Shown here: one piece after another, positions 1 to 6,860 of the stretch
How the letters are laid out: each line of letters starts with the position of its first letter
Numbering within the stretch: position 1 is the first letter of the stretch
Assembly (NCBI GenBank): GCA_900771955.1
Contig: CAAGPW010000187.1
Coordinates: 1 to 11,993, forward strand
Length of the DNA: 11,993 nucleotides
Direction of reading: 5' to 3'
Origin: Lachnospiraceae bacterium
GTDB taxonomy: Bacteria; Bacillota; Clostridia; Lachnospirales; Lachnospiraceae
Position numbers and translations under genes: made by a program
The notes under the pieces: model-generated
Told to the model about the DNA's origin: nothing
Seen by the model: the letters and a program-made list of their open reading frames with translations, nothing else
Databases searched by the model: none

Positions 1-106
1 CGCGCGGAGACGAAGTTATAGCTACGCTATCCGCTTGCGCGCGAAAGTGTGCGAAGCACACTTTGTTCATATAAAAATGAAGGCTGGTATATCTTTTTTA
101 TATGAA
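1..106. repeat. Cluster of perfect inverted repeats in a non-coding block
   Basis: No gene is visible here. Three hairpin-forming repeats lie back to back: a 5-bp stem at 18-22/26-30, flanked by GC-only arms (1-8 against 30-42); a 9-bp stem with a GAA triloop at 44-52/56-64; and a 12-bp AT-rich stem at 66-77/95-106 with a 17-nt loop. The GC-rich part differs sharply in composition from the AT-rich sequence that follows. This could be the tail of a terminator for a gene beyond the left edge, or a dispersed intergenic palindromic element. No long U run follows the 9-bp stem, so a plain intrinsic terminator is not well supported. Confidence 0.5.
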
Positions 107-125
107 AGACATATAAATAAAGCAG

Positions 126-154
126 TTGTATTTTAAATAAAACGGGTGTAAAAT
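126..154 (+). promoter_or_regulatory. Sigma-A promoter for the antiporter gene
   Basis: A -35 box TTGTAT (126-131) and a -10 box TAAAAT (149-154) are separated by exactly 17 bp. This places the transcription start near 161 and gives a leader of about 70 nt. The leader contains a small 6-bp inverted repeat (173-178/184-189), which I do not interpret. Confidence 0.6.
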
Positions 155-230
155 GGGTGAAGCTGAAAAGCCAATACATGAATTGTATTATGCTAAGTGA
201 AGATATGCAAAAAGAAAGGGAAGGAATATT

Positions 231-1433
231 ATGGAATCTTATGAATTTTTGCTGTTTTTGGCAATTATCCTGTTCGCTACAAAGGTATGTGGATTGTTTT
301 CAAGAAAGTTTCATATGCCGCAGGTGGTCGGAGCACTTCTTGCCGGTATTATTCTTGGACCGTCGGTGCTGAATCTGATCAATTTTGATGGAGCTACCGG
401 AAGTTATCTGGAGATCACGGCAGAGATCGGTGTTATTCTGCTTATGTTTTCTGCGGGTCTTGAGACAGATCTTACAGAGCTCAAGGAAAATGGTGTGGCA
501 TCCTTTATCACGGCAGGCATCGGAGTGTTAGTTCCGTTGTTTGGCGGATTTTTAGCCTATGCACTCTATTTTCATACGGACTTTGGCGATTTCAAAGAGG
601 TGTTAAAGGCGGTATTCGTTGGCGTTGTGCTTACGGCGACTTCTGTAAGTATCACCGTTGAGACACTGCGTGAACTTGGAAAACTAAAAGGACGCGTCGG
701 AACGACTATCCTCGGAGCTGCAGTTATTGATGATGTCATGGGTATCATCGTTCTTACGATCGTGACCAGTATTGAGGATACCTCGGTAAATCCGGTCATG
801 GTACTGGTAAAGATCGTGTTATATTTTATCGTGATCGGAATCATTGCATTTGTCATGTTCAAATGCAAGAAACTGATCGAGGGAGCAGGTGAGAAACGAA
901 GAGTTACGATCTTTGCAATTGCATTCTGTTTCCTGCTTTCCTATGTTTCCGAACAGTTTTTCGGGATCGCGGATATCACAGGCGCATATTTTGCAGGTCT
1001 GATGCTCTGCAATATGAAGATCGGTGATTATATCAAGGCAAGATCGGAAGTACCGTCCTATCTGATCTTTTCACCGGTATTTTTCGCAAGTATCGGTATT
1101 AAGACACAGTTGGAGGGCATGAATGGAAAGCTGATCGGCTTTTGTGTGATCCTCCTCGTAGTGGCTATCCTTACCAAGGTGATCGGCTGCGGACTGGGCG
1201 CAAAGATCTGTCGATACAGCAATAAAGAAGCATTGCAGATCGGCGTCGGAATGATTTCCCGTGGTGAAGTTGCCCTGATCGTGGCACAGAAGGGTTATGC
1301 GTGCGGAATGCTGGATAATGTGCTGTTTGCACCGATCGTTGTGGTAGTTATCGTTACCACACTGATCACCCCGATCTTACTGAAGCTGGTCATGAAAGAT
1401 AAGGATGGCACAGCGCAGGGAGCAAACGCATAA
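231..1433 (+). CDS. CPA2-family cation/proton antiporter (Kef/NapA/GerN type)
   Basis: This 400-residue protein is almost entirely hydrophobic helices with short polar loops, as expected for a monovalent cation:proton antiporter of the Na+/H+ exchanger superfamily in the cytoplasmic membrane. Family marks include the N-terminal PQVVGALLAGIILGPS stretch (30-45), LLMFSAGLETD (70-80), the threonine-rich broken helix around 134-142, the ion-binding pair D167-D168 in AVIDDVMGI, the FASIGIKT segment (285-292), and SRGEVALIVAQKG (343-355). An Asp-Asp pair is typical of electrogenic NapA/GerN-like members, so Na+/H+ exchange is the best guess; K+ cannot be excluded. There is no C-terminal TrkA-N/RCK domain, so it is the short, ungated form. 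The ATG at 231 follows an AAGGAA ribosome site at 221-226. It stands alone and converges on glpP. Confidence 0.88.
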   Translation: MESYEFLLFLAIILFATKVCGLFSRKFHMPQVVGALLAGIILGPSVLNLINFDGATGSYLEITAEIGVILLMFSAGLETDLTELKENGVASFITAGIGVLVPLFGGFLAYALYFHTDFGDFKEVLKAVFVGVVLTATSVSITVETLRELGKLKGRVGTTILGAAVIDDVMGIIVLTIVTSIEDTSVNPVMVLVKIVLYFIVIGIIAFVMFKCKKLIEGAGEKRRVTIFAIAFCFLLSYVSEQFFGIADITGAYFAGLMLCNMKIGDYIKARSEVPSYLIFSPVFFASIGIKTQLEGMNGKLIGFCVILLVVAILTKVIGCGLGAKICRYSNKEALQIGVGMISRGEVALIVAQKGYACGMLDNVLFAPIVVVVIVTTLITPILLKLVMKDKDGTAQGANA

Positions 1434-1488
1434 CTGACTGTATTGAAAATGCGATAAGTTAAGATTGTCAGATATACCGGATAAATGA

Positions 1489-1530
1489 AAATGAGCAGGC
1501 TGGTTTTATAAGAACCAGACCTGCTCATTT
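1489..1530. terminator. Hairpin terminator between the convergent antiporter and glpP genes
   Basis: An 11-bp stem (1489-1499/1520-1530) is stacked on a 6-bp stem (1500-1505/1513-1518), with one bulged A at 1519 and a 7-nt loop. On the minus strand the hairpin is followed by a U-rich stretch, so it best terminates glpP. On the plus strand the downstream run is short. The right half lies inside the last codons and stop codon of glpP, so the 3' end of that gene doubles as terminator stem. Confidence 0.75.
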
Positions 1531-2072
1531 GTGGATGAAATGGAAACTGCACCAGCCTGAATCATCTGCATGACATCTTCCTTGTCTGTGATAAGCCCAC
1601 CGGTGATCACAGGAACCGGAGAGAGTTTACAGATGCGGGAGACGACTTTTGGCATCAGGGCGGGCAGGATTTCAATAAAATCCGGGCGTATCGCATGGAG
1701 CTGTTTTTCAATATTGTCATACGCCATGGAGTCAATGACAAAGAAGCGCATAACCGTATAGAGAGACAGTTCTTTTGCACGCCTGATAAGCTGCGGACGG
1801 GTTGAGATGATACCGTCCGCCTTTGTATATTTTTGAATAAAATCGACAGCAATCTCCTTGGCATTCAGGCCTCCGATCAGATCAATGTGTACCATTGCAA
1901 TTTTTCCGGCAGTTTTTATGGTCTGTACAATGTCTGCAATGTTACAGATGTCTCCATATAAAATAAAGATCACCTGGCTGTCGCAGTTCAGGCATTGGTT
2001 TAATTCCACATCATTTTTAATTGCGGCAATGATGGGGGAGTTTTCGATGGCATCTTTAAATCTTCGGTTCAT
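1506..2072 (-). CDS. glpP: Glycerol-3-phosphate responsive antiterminator GlpP
   Basis: GlpP is a small TIM-barrel-like RNA-binding regulator. In Bacillus it binds glycerol 3-phosphate and lets RNA polymerase read through leader terminators of glp operons. This 188-residue protein has the normal family length (G3P_antiterm family). Recognisable blocks are SPIIAAIKN (12-20), VHIDLIGGL (61-69), DGIISTR (86-92), MRFFVIDS (108-115), PDFIEILPALMPKVV (130-144), PVITGGLI (154-161) and GAVSISSTN (174-182). The start at 2072 follows a GAGAGG ribosome site 6 nt upstream. It is the last gene of the minus-strand redox cluster but has its own promoter in the 95-nt gap. The terminator in the leader of the first gene of this cluster is its likely target (inference). 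Confidence 0.93.
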   Translation of the reverse strand: MNRRFKDAIENSPIIAAIKNDVELNQCLNCDSQVIFILYGDICNIADIVQTIKTAGKIAMVHIDLIGGLNAKEIAVDFIQKYTKADGIISTRPQLIRRAKELSLYTVMRFFVIDSMAYDNIEKQLHAIRPDFIEILPALMPKVVSRICKLSPVPVITGGLITDKEDVMQMIQAGAVSISSTNEQVWFL

Positions 2073-2110
2073 GAAAGTCCTCTCTTTTGCGAAAAATATC
2101 TGTCAAATTC

Positions 2111-2139
2111 ATCATAGCAAGTTTTGCATGGAACCGCAA
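2111..2139 (-). promoter_or_regulatory. Promoter immediately upstream of glpP
   Basis: Read on the minus strand, TTGCGG (2134-2139) and TATGAT (2111-2116) are separated by 17 bp, placing the start about 30 nt before the glpP ATG. There is no terminator between the upstream gene and this promoter, so glpP is probably transcribed both by readthrough and from this site. Confidence 0.55.
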
Positions 2140-2167
2140 GAGAGCGGGAAACAGATTTGAGGCAAAT

Positions 2168-2536
2168 TTAAGACAGGGCATCAATGTTTTTGGTGGCAAC
2201 GATCAGAACGCCGGTGCCGCAGACATCGTTTACAATGATATCTCCGATCCGGACCGGTGCGTTAACTGTGACACCACGTAAGGCTTCTGTGCAGTCAAAA
2301 ATTTTGGATTTTGGAATATCCGCGCCTGTCTTGACGGATACCATGGCTGCTGTTCCGCCGTTTACCCGGACAGATGAGGTGACGATGCGGGTGGGGTTGG
2401 TCACTTCTTTTCTGGCGTAAATATCTCCTCGCTTACAGGTGTTTCCGGTGACATCAGTTACAACGCCCTGATTTAGGGTAACGGTGATACTGCAACCTAA
2501 AGGGCATCCGATACAGGTCAGTTCTCTTTTTTCCAT
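2168..2536 (-). CDS. DUF1667 family protein, Cys-rich partner of the flavoproteins
   Basis: This 122-residue protein begins with CIGCPLGC and has cysteines at 8, 11, 15 and 34 (C-x2-C-x3-C ... C). The spacing resembles the N-terminal [4Fe-4S] ligand set of molybdopterin oxidoreductases, so an iron-sulfur cluster is plausible but not proven. It matches the DUF1667 family, which as I recall is usually encoded beside a GlpA-like flavoprotein and a second FAD oxidoreductase, exactly as here. Only 2 nt separate its ATG from the stop of the upstream gene, and its ribosome site GAGGAGG (2544-2550) lies within that gene's last codons, indicating translational coupling. Its role is likely electron transfer or assembly of a three-protein complex; this is inference from context. 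Confidence 0.85.
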   Translation of the reverse strand: MEKRELTCIGCPLGCSITVTLNQGVVTDVTGNTCKRGDIYARKEVTNPTRIVTSSVRVNGGTAAMVSVKTGADIPKSKIFDCTEALRGVTVNAPVRIGDIIVNDVCGTGVLIVATKNIDALS

Positions 2537-2538
2537 AG

Positions 2539-3801
2539 TTATGCCTCCTCAATTTTTACCGTGATCTTAGACAGATGCGGGTAAGCCTTTAATTTTTCTT
2601 TTTCCAGCCGGATTTCTTCCATTTCGCCGGGTGCCATGACCGGACGTTTTTTTCTGGAGATCAGTTTGTTGTCAAAATAAGTGGCAATGGCGCAGTTTTT
2701 GTAAACATCTCCGACGCGGAAGCGGACGGTCAGCGCATCTGCCATATCATCTGGACGGATGGAGCTCGGAACGGTATAGCGCACGCCGTCTGTCGGGAAA
2801 ATCTCCACAACATGACCGGATGCATTTTCTCCGTTCCTTATATAGGAAGCGGCATTTTTCCCGGCAGTGGCAGCTTCCTCGGAAACATAATCGACCAGAT
2901 CGTGTACGTGGAGAACATTTCCGCAGGCAAAGATGCCCTCGATGTTTGTTTCGAGACGGTCATTTACAATGGGGCCTGAGGTCACCGGACTTAAAAGTAC
3001 ACCGCTATTGCGGGATAGCTCGTTTTCCGGGATCAGACCGCAGGACAGAAGGAGGGTATCGCAGGTGTAACGTTCTTCGGTTCCGGGGATCGGCTTTTTA
3101 TCCGAGTCGACTTCGGCGATCGTGACGGCTTCCACGCGCTGCTTACCTTCAATATCGATAACGGTATGACTCAGCTTTAACGGAATGCCAAAGTCGTTCA
3201 GGCACTGTACGATATTGCGCTTCAGGCCGCCGGAATAAGGCATGAGTTCGGCAACGACCTTTACGTTTGCACCTTCCAGGGTCATGCGTCTTGCCATAAT
3301 AAGTCCGATGTCGCCGGAGCCTAGGATGACAACTTCTTTGCCCGGCATATAGCCTTCGATGTTAACCAGGCGCTGTGCGGTTCCTGCGGAAAAGATTCCG
3401 GCAGGGCGGTAGCCGGGAATATTTAAGGCACCGCGTGATCGCTCGCGGCATCCCATTGCAAGGATGATGGCTTTTGCCTGAATAATGAACATCCCATCTA
3501 CACGGTTCATAGCTGTTACTTTCTTATCGGCAGAGATATCCATTACCATTGTGTTCAGTTTATATTCAATCTGCAAATCATTTACTTTTTGAATGAAGCG
3601 GGCGGCGTATTCCGGCCCTGTCAGTTCTTCTTTAAAGGTGTGCAGACCAAAGCCGTTGTGGATGCACTGGTTTAAGATGCCACCCAGTTCCCGGTCTCGT
3701 TCGAGGATCAGGATGCCTGTAATGCCGTTTTCTTTTGCAGATGCGGCTGCTGCGAGTCCCGCAGGACCGCCGCCGATAATGACCAGATCATAGGTATTCA
3801 T
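2539..3801 (-). CDS. FAD/NAD(P)-binding oxidoreductase, second flavoprotein of a GlpA-like module
   Basis: This 420-residue protein has a two-dinucleotide-binding-domain flavoprotein fold (Pyr_redox_2). The FAD Rossmann motif GGGPAG lies at 10-15, with the acidic ribose-binding end near E34. A second nucleotide site, GSGDIG, is at 161-166, and the second FAD motif GIFACGNVLHVHDLVDYVSEEA spans 289-310. The AMGCRERSR segment (116-124) is characteristic of the group paired with GlpA-like proteins. There is no CxxC redox disulfide, so it is not a thioredoxin reductase. It probably exchanges electrons between NAD(P)(H) and the Fe-S centres of its partners. I chose the ATG at 3801 because a perfect AAGGAGG lies 8 nt upstream; an ATG at 3837 would add 12 residues without a ribosome site and would overlap the preceding gene. 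Confidence 0.88.
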   Translation of the reverse strand: MNTYDLVIIGGGPAGLAAAASAKENGITGILILERDRELGGILNQCIHNGFGLHTFKEELTGPEYAARFIQKVNDLQIEYKLNTMVMDISADKKVTAMNRVDGMFIIQAKAIILAMGCRERSRGALNIPGYRPAGIFSAGTAQRLVNIEGYMPGKEVVILGSGDIGLIMARRMTLEGANVKVVAELMPYSGGLKRNIVQCLNDFGIPLKLSHTVIDIEGKQRVEAVTIAEVDSDKKPIPGTEERYTCDTLLLSCGLIPENELSRNSGVLLSPVTSGPIVNDRLETNIEGIFACGNVLHVHDLVDYVSEEAATAGKNAASYIRNGENASGHVVEIFPTDGVRYTVPSSIRPDDMADALTVRFRVGDVYKNCAIATYFDNKLISRKKRPVMAPGEMEEIRLEKEKLKAYPHLSKITVKIEEA

Positions 3802-3809
3802 AAGATAGA

Positions 3810-3816
3810 CCTCCTT
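3810..3816 (-). promoter_or_regulatory. Ribosome binding site that fixes the flavoprotein start
   Basis: AAGGAGG on the minus strand lies 8 nt before the ATG at 3801 and overlaps the stop codon (3815-3817) of the preceding gene. This decides in favour of 3801 over the longer in-frame ATG at 3837. Confidence 0.85.
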
Positions 3817-5248
3817 AAATTTCTTTGTTATAGCCAAATACGATTTCAGATCCTGTTCCGCATTTTGTGATTTCTGTCATGGCAAGCGGGACTTCTCTTG
3901 CAAGAATTTCCATGGTGCGCGGAGAGCAAAAGCCTGCCTGGCAGCGTCCCATTCCGGCTCTGGTGCGGCGTTTGACACCATCCAGGGAACGGGCACCGAG
4001 CGGACGGTGGATCGCGTCGATGATCTCGCCTTCCGTGATCATTTCGCAGCGGCAGATGATATTTCCGTAGGCAGGCTGCTTCTGGATCAGTTTGTTGCGC
4101 TCCTTAAGACTTAAGGTTTCCGGGCGGAGGAGGCCTTTTCTTGTGCCGATAAAATCGGATTTTTTGGTAAGGTGCATCCGTCCGCTGATCAGTTCTGCCA
4201 TCAGAATGCCAATTGCAGGTGCGGAGGATAGTCCGGGTGATTCAATGCTGGCGGCCTCGAAAAAGAGCGGTGCATCCGAAGCTTCGCGCAGGATGAAGTC
4301 ATCTCCGGTCTCATGGGCACGCAGACCGGCAAAGGAGGTGATGACCTGGCGCATTGGAATATTTTTTACACTCAGGGAAGCTGTGGCGGCCAGGGAACCA
4401 AGTCCGTCTGCAGTGGTGTTGGTTGCTTCTTTATTTTCAGTGTCGGCAGCGGTAGGACCGACTAACAGGTTGCCGTGTACGGTGGGGGTGACCAAAACGC
4501 CCTTTCCCATTTTGCCCGGAAGCTGGAAAATTGTGTGACTGACATGAGTTCCGGCGGATTTGTCAAGCAGGCAGTATTCCCCTTTTCTGGCGGTGATATG
4601 GATGGAATCCCGGCTTGCCATGGCGCTTATCACATCGGCATATACACCGGCAGCATTTACAATGGCTTTACTTTGGATCGTCTGTTTATCCGTTGTGATC
4701 TCATAGCAGCCATTTTTTGCGGTAATGGATGTTACGTTATGGTTTAAGAAAAAGGATACTCCATTTGTAAAGGCATTTTCTGCAAGTGCGATCGTGAAAT
4801 GGAACGGGCAGACGATGCCGCCGGTTGGTGCATAGAGGGCGGCGATGACATCATCCGAAAGATTTGGCTCCATTTTTTTTGCTTCGGCCCCGTCCAGAAT
4901 GCGAAGCCCCGGGACGCCGTTGGTCTGTCCGCGCTTAAGCAGTGTTTTTAAACCGTCCGGATTCTGGTCTTTTGTGCAGACAACAAGGGAACCGTTGCGT
5001 GTAAACGGAAAGTCGAGATCTCTTGCGAGATCGTCCATCATGGCATTTCCGGCAACGTTCAGTCTGGCCTTTAAAGTTCCGGGAACTGCGTCAAATCCGG
5101 CATGAATGATTGCGCTGTTTGCCTTGGAAGTTCCACAGCAGACATCCTCCTCCCGCTCGATCACACAGGCGTTTACCTCATATTTTGATAATTCTCTTGC
5201 AATGGCGCAGCCAATGACGCCGGCACCGATAACTGCTACATCATACAT
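3815..5248 (-). CDS. GlpA-like FAD-dependent dehydrogenase with BFD-type [2Fe-2S] domain
   Basis: This 477-residue protein has a DAO-fold flavoprotein domain (about 1-365) with the FAD motif GAGVIG at 8-13, an E31 ribose contact, and a family segment SKANSAIIHAGFD (41-53). A C-terminal BFD-like domain (about 395-455) carries cysteines 399, 401, 436 and 441 (C-x-C ... C-x4-C), the expected [2Fe-2S] ligands. This architecture matches the GlpA subunit of anaerobic glycerol-3-phosphate dehydrogenase, which oxidises glycerol 3-phosphate to dihydroxyacetone phosphate. It is shorter than E. coli GlpA as I recall it. The downstream glpP and leader terminator support glycerol 3-phosphate as the substrate; a 2-hydroxy-acid substrate remains possible. 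The ATG at 5248 follows AAGGAGA (5256-5262) by 7 nt. It is the first gene of the cluster. Confidence 0.85.
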   Translation of the reverse strand: MYDVAVIGAGVIGCAIARELSKYEVNACVIEREEDVCCGTSKANSAIIHAGFDAVPGTLKARLNVAGNAMMDDLARDLDFPFTRNGSLVVCTKDQNPDGLKTLLKRGQTNGVPGLRILDGAEAKKMEPNLSDDVIAALYAPTGGIVCPFHFTIALAENAFTNGVSFFLNHNVTSITAKNGCYEITTDKQTIQSKAIVNAAGVYADVISAMASRDSIHITARKGEYCLLDKSAGTHVSHTIFQLPGKMGKGVLVTPTVHGNLLVGPTAADTENKEATNTTADGLGSLAATASLSVKNIPMRQVITSFAGLRAHETGDDFILREASDAPLFFEAASIESPGLSSAPAIGILMAELISGRMHLTKKSDFIGTRKGLLRPETLSLKERNKLIQKQPAYGNIICRCEMITEGEIIDAIHRPLGARSLDGVKRRTRAGMGRCQAGFCSPRTMEILAREVPLAMTEITKCGTGSEIVFGYNKEI

Positions 5249-5277
5249 AGTGGTATCTCCTTTTCATGCAATAAAAA

Positions 5278-5320
5278 AGCAAGGAAAACAAAGCTGCCAT
5301 GCAGCTTCATCTACCTTGCT
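5278..5320 (-). terminator. Leader terminator, predicted GlpP-controlled attenuator
   Basis: On the minus strand an outer 7-bp stem (5278-5284/5314-5320) and an inner 7-bp stem (5291-5297/5301-5307, triloop) are separated by a symmetric 6x6 internal loop. A run of six U follows (5273-5278 read in reverse). It sits downstream of a good promoter and about 30 nt before the GlpA-like start codon, where it would stop transcription before the operon. glpP, encoding an RNA antiterminator, is the last gene of the same cluster, so this is its likely target. The match to known GlpP-binding sequences was not tested. Confidence 0.75.
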
Positions 5321-5358
5321 CACGTCTCTGGTATACATTTATTCTTTTTTACAATGTC

Positions 5359-5387
5359 ATCATAACACTACGGCAGAAAAATAGCAA
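5359..5387 (-). promoter_or_regulatory. Promoter of the GlpA-like operon
   Basis: On the minus strand, TTGCTA (5382-5387) and TATGAT (5359-5364) are separated by 17 bp. The start would be near 5352, giving a leader of about 100 nt that contains the attenuator hairpin. Confidence 0.65.
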
Positions 5388-5414
5388 CTTATTTTGTGCG
5401 ACAATTTTTGATAT

Positions 5415-5431
5415 TTTATTTTGAAAATAAA
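5415..5431. promoter_or_regulatory. Candidate operator palindrome between divergent genes
   Basis: TTTATTTT and AAAATAAA form a perfect 8-bp inverted repeat around a single G. It lies between the operon promoter and the beta-glucuronidase ribosome site. A weak promoter for the plus strand, TTGATA (5408-5413) with TTAAAT (5432-5437) and an 18-bp spacer, would enclose it exactly, as a repressor site would. AT-rich DNA gives such palindromes by chance, so confidence is low. Confidence 0.35.
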
Positions 5432-5480
5432 TTAAATAAGATAAGACTATACCAAACAATATGGAGGGAGCAAAAAGACG

Positions 5481-6860
5481 ATGAAATCTTATGAACGCGA
5501 ATATTTAAAAAAGCTGGTCACGGTGGATACAATGATCTTTGACCGGTATCGGAAAAAGGAATCCCTAAACGGGGACTGGCATTATGCGGTAGATCAGTAC
5601 GATACCTGTATCGGACAGAAATGGTTTGAGGAAAGATACTATGATGACCTTGGCAATACGCTTCCGGTTGATTTCTCTTTTGACGAGTGGGAACTGATGA
5701 AGCTGCCCTGCTGCTGGAATACCTTTGACCGGACATATACCTATTATGAGAGCAGCATGATCTTTACAAGGAAATTTATCTATGCGCCGCAGGATAAGAA
5801 TGAGCGTATGTTCTTGAAAATCGGAGCGGCAAATTATATCTGTCGTGTTTTTCTGAATAAACAGTATGTCGGAATGCACAAAGGCGGTTCTACGCCCTGT
5901 TATTTTGACATCACCGATTTCCTTTCGCACGAAAACCGCATTGTGATCCAGGTGGATAGTGCCAGACGCGAGGAGCAGGTACCGCCTGCCATTACGGACT
6001 GGTTCAATTATGGTGGTGTCTACCGGGATATTGAGTTGATTCGTGAGCCTCAGATTTACATCAGGGATTTTAAGATCGCCTTGGAGCCGGACTGTGATTT
6101 CAAAAAGATCCGTGTATCGGTGACGATGTCAGAGGACGTGAATGATACGGCAGTGCTTACGATCGGGGAACTCCATATCACAGAAAAGATTCCGGTCAGA
6201 AACGGAAAAGGAGAACTGGTCTTTGGGGCAGCGCCGGAATTGTGGTCTCCGGAGCATCCGAAACTCTATGATGTTTCCCTTCAGTGTGCCGGGGATGAAG
6301 TCCGGGATAAAGCGGGATTCCGCGAGATAAAAGTAAAGGGTATGGATATTGTTTTAAACGGAAAGCCTGTATTTTTAAAGGGAATCAGCTGTCATGAGGA
6401 CAGCGTTTTAAACGGGAAGGCACTTACGGATGAGGAGCGCATTGAAAATATAAGGCTTGCAAAAGAGCTGGGCTGCAATTTCATGCGTGTGGCGCATTAT
6501 CCGCACAGTGAGCGGATGGCGCAGCTTGCAGATGAACTCGGCATACTGCTCTGGGAGGAGATACCGGTGTACTGGGAGGTGCATTTTGCAGAGGAGGATG
6601 CCTATCCGGGGCTGCGTGGTACGGTCACAGACAAAGGGACAGAGGACTGCCAGAAGTTTGTATATGAAAAACAGATCGAAAATATACGAAAAATATCTTA
6701 TATCAAAGGCATGACACCGTGGATACTCTATGATTTCCGCTGCCCGAGGAGAACCTCGGTCAATCAGCGGTATTACAACACGAAAGGGCTGCTCTCAGCG
6801 GATAAGAAGCATAAAAAGCTGGCATTTTACGTGTTGCAGGAATTTTATCAGAAAGGATAA
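5481..6860 (+). pseudogene. GH2 beta-glucuronidase with the catalytic core deleted in frame
   Basis: This 459-residue ORF is a glycoside hydrolase family 2 protein of cytoplasmic type (no signal peptide). It has a jelly-roll sugar-binding domain (about 25-190, ending WFNYGGVYRDIELI), an immunoglobulin-like domain (about 190-285), and a TIM barrel starting near 290 (LNGKPVFLKGISCHED, then NFMRVAHYPHSE and LLWEEIPVYWE). After VHFAEE (367-372) it jumps straight to DAYPGLRGTVTDKGTED, which in full-length homologues lies just after the nucleophile TEFG/TEYG motif. About 130 residues are missing compared with the usual length near 600, including the acid/base (NE) and nucleophile glutamates (E413 and E504 in E. 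coli GusA). The glucuronate-recognising N-x-K motif survives (N433, K435), which supports beta-glucuronidase ancestry. It should be inactive as a hydrolase. The reading frame is otherwise open, so the loss is recent or the product is tolerated. The ribosome site GGAGGGAG (5463-5470) has a longish spacer. Confidence 0.8.

Noticed and set aside
173..189. Small 6-bp inverted repeat in the antiporter leader as a riboswitch or operator
   Set aside because: The stem is too short and isolated, and nothing else in the leader supports a structured regulator.
157..372. Plus-strand ORF of 71 codons overlapping the antiporter start
   Set aside because: It overlaps the antiporter in another frame, lacks a good ribosome site, and its product has no domain-like features.
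3802..3837. Longer start (ATG at 3837) for the second flavoprotein
   Set aside because: No ribosome site precedes it. The perfect AAGGAGG precedes the ATG at 3801, and the Rossmann motif then sits at the usual distance from the N-terminus.
5401..5460. Confident promoter for the GH2 gene
   Set aside because: The best pairs of -35 and -10 boxes are weak (TTGATA with TTAAAT at 18 bp), so I mention this only with the palindrome and do not list it as a promoter.
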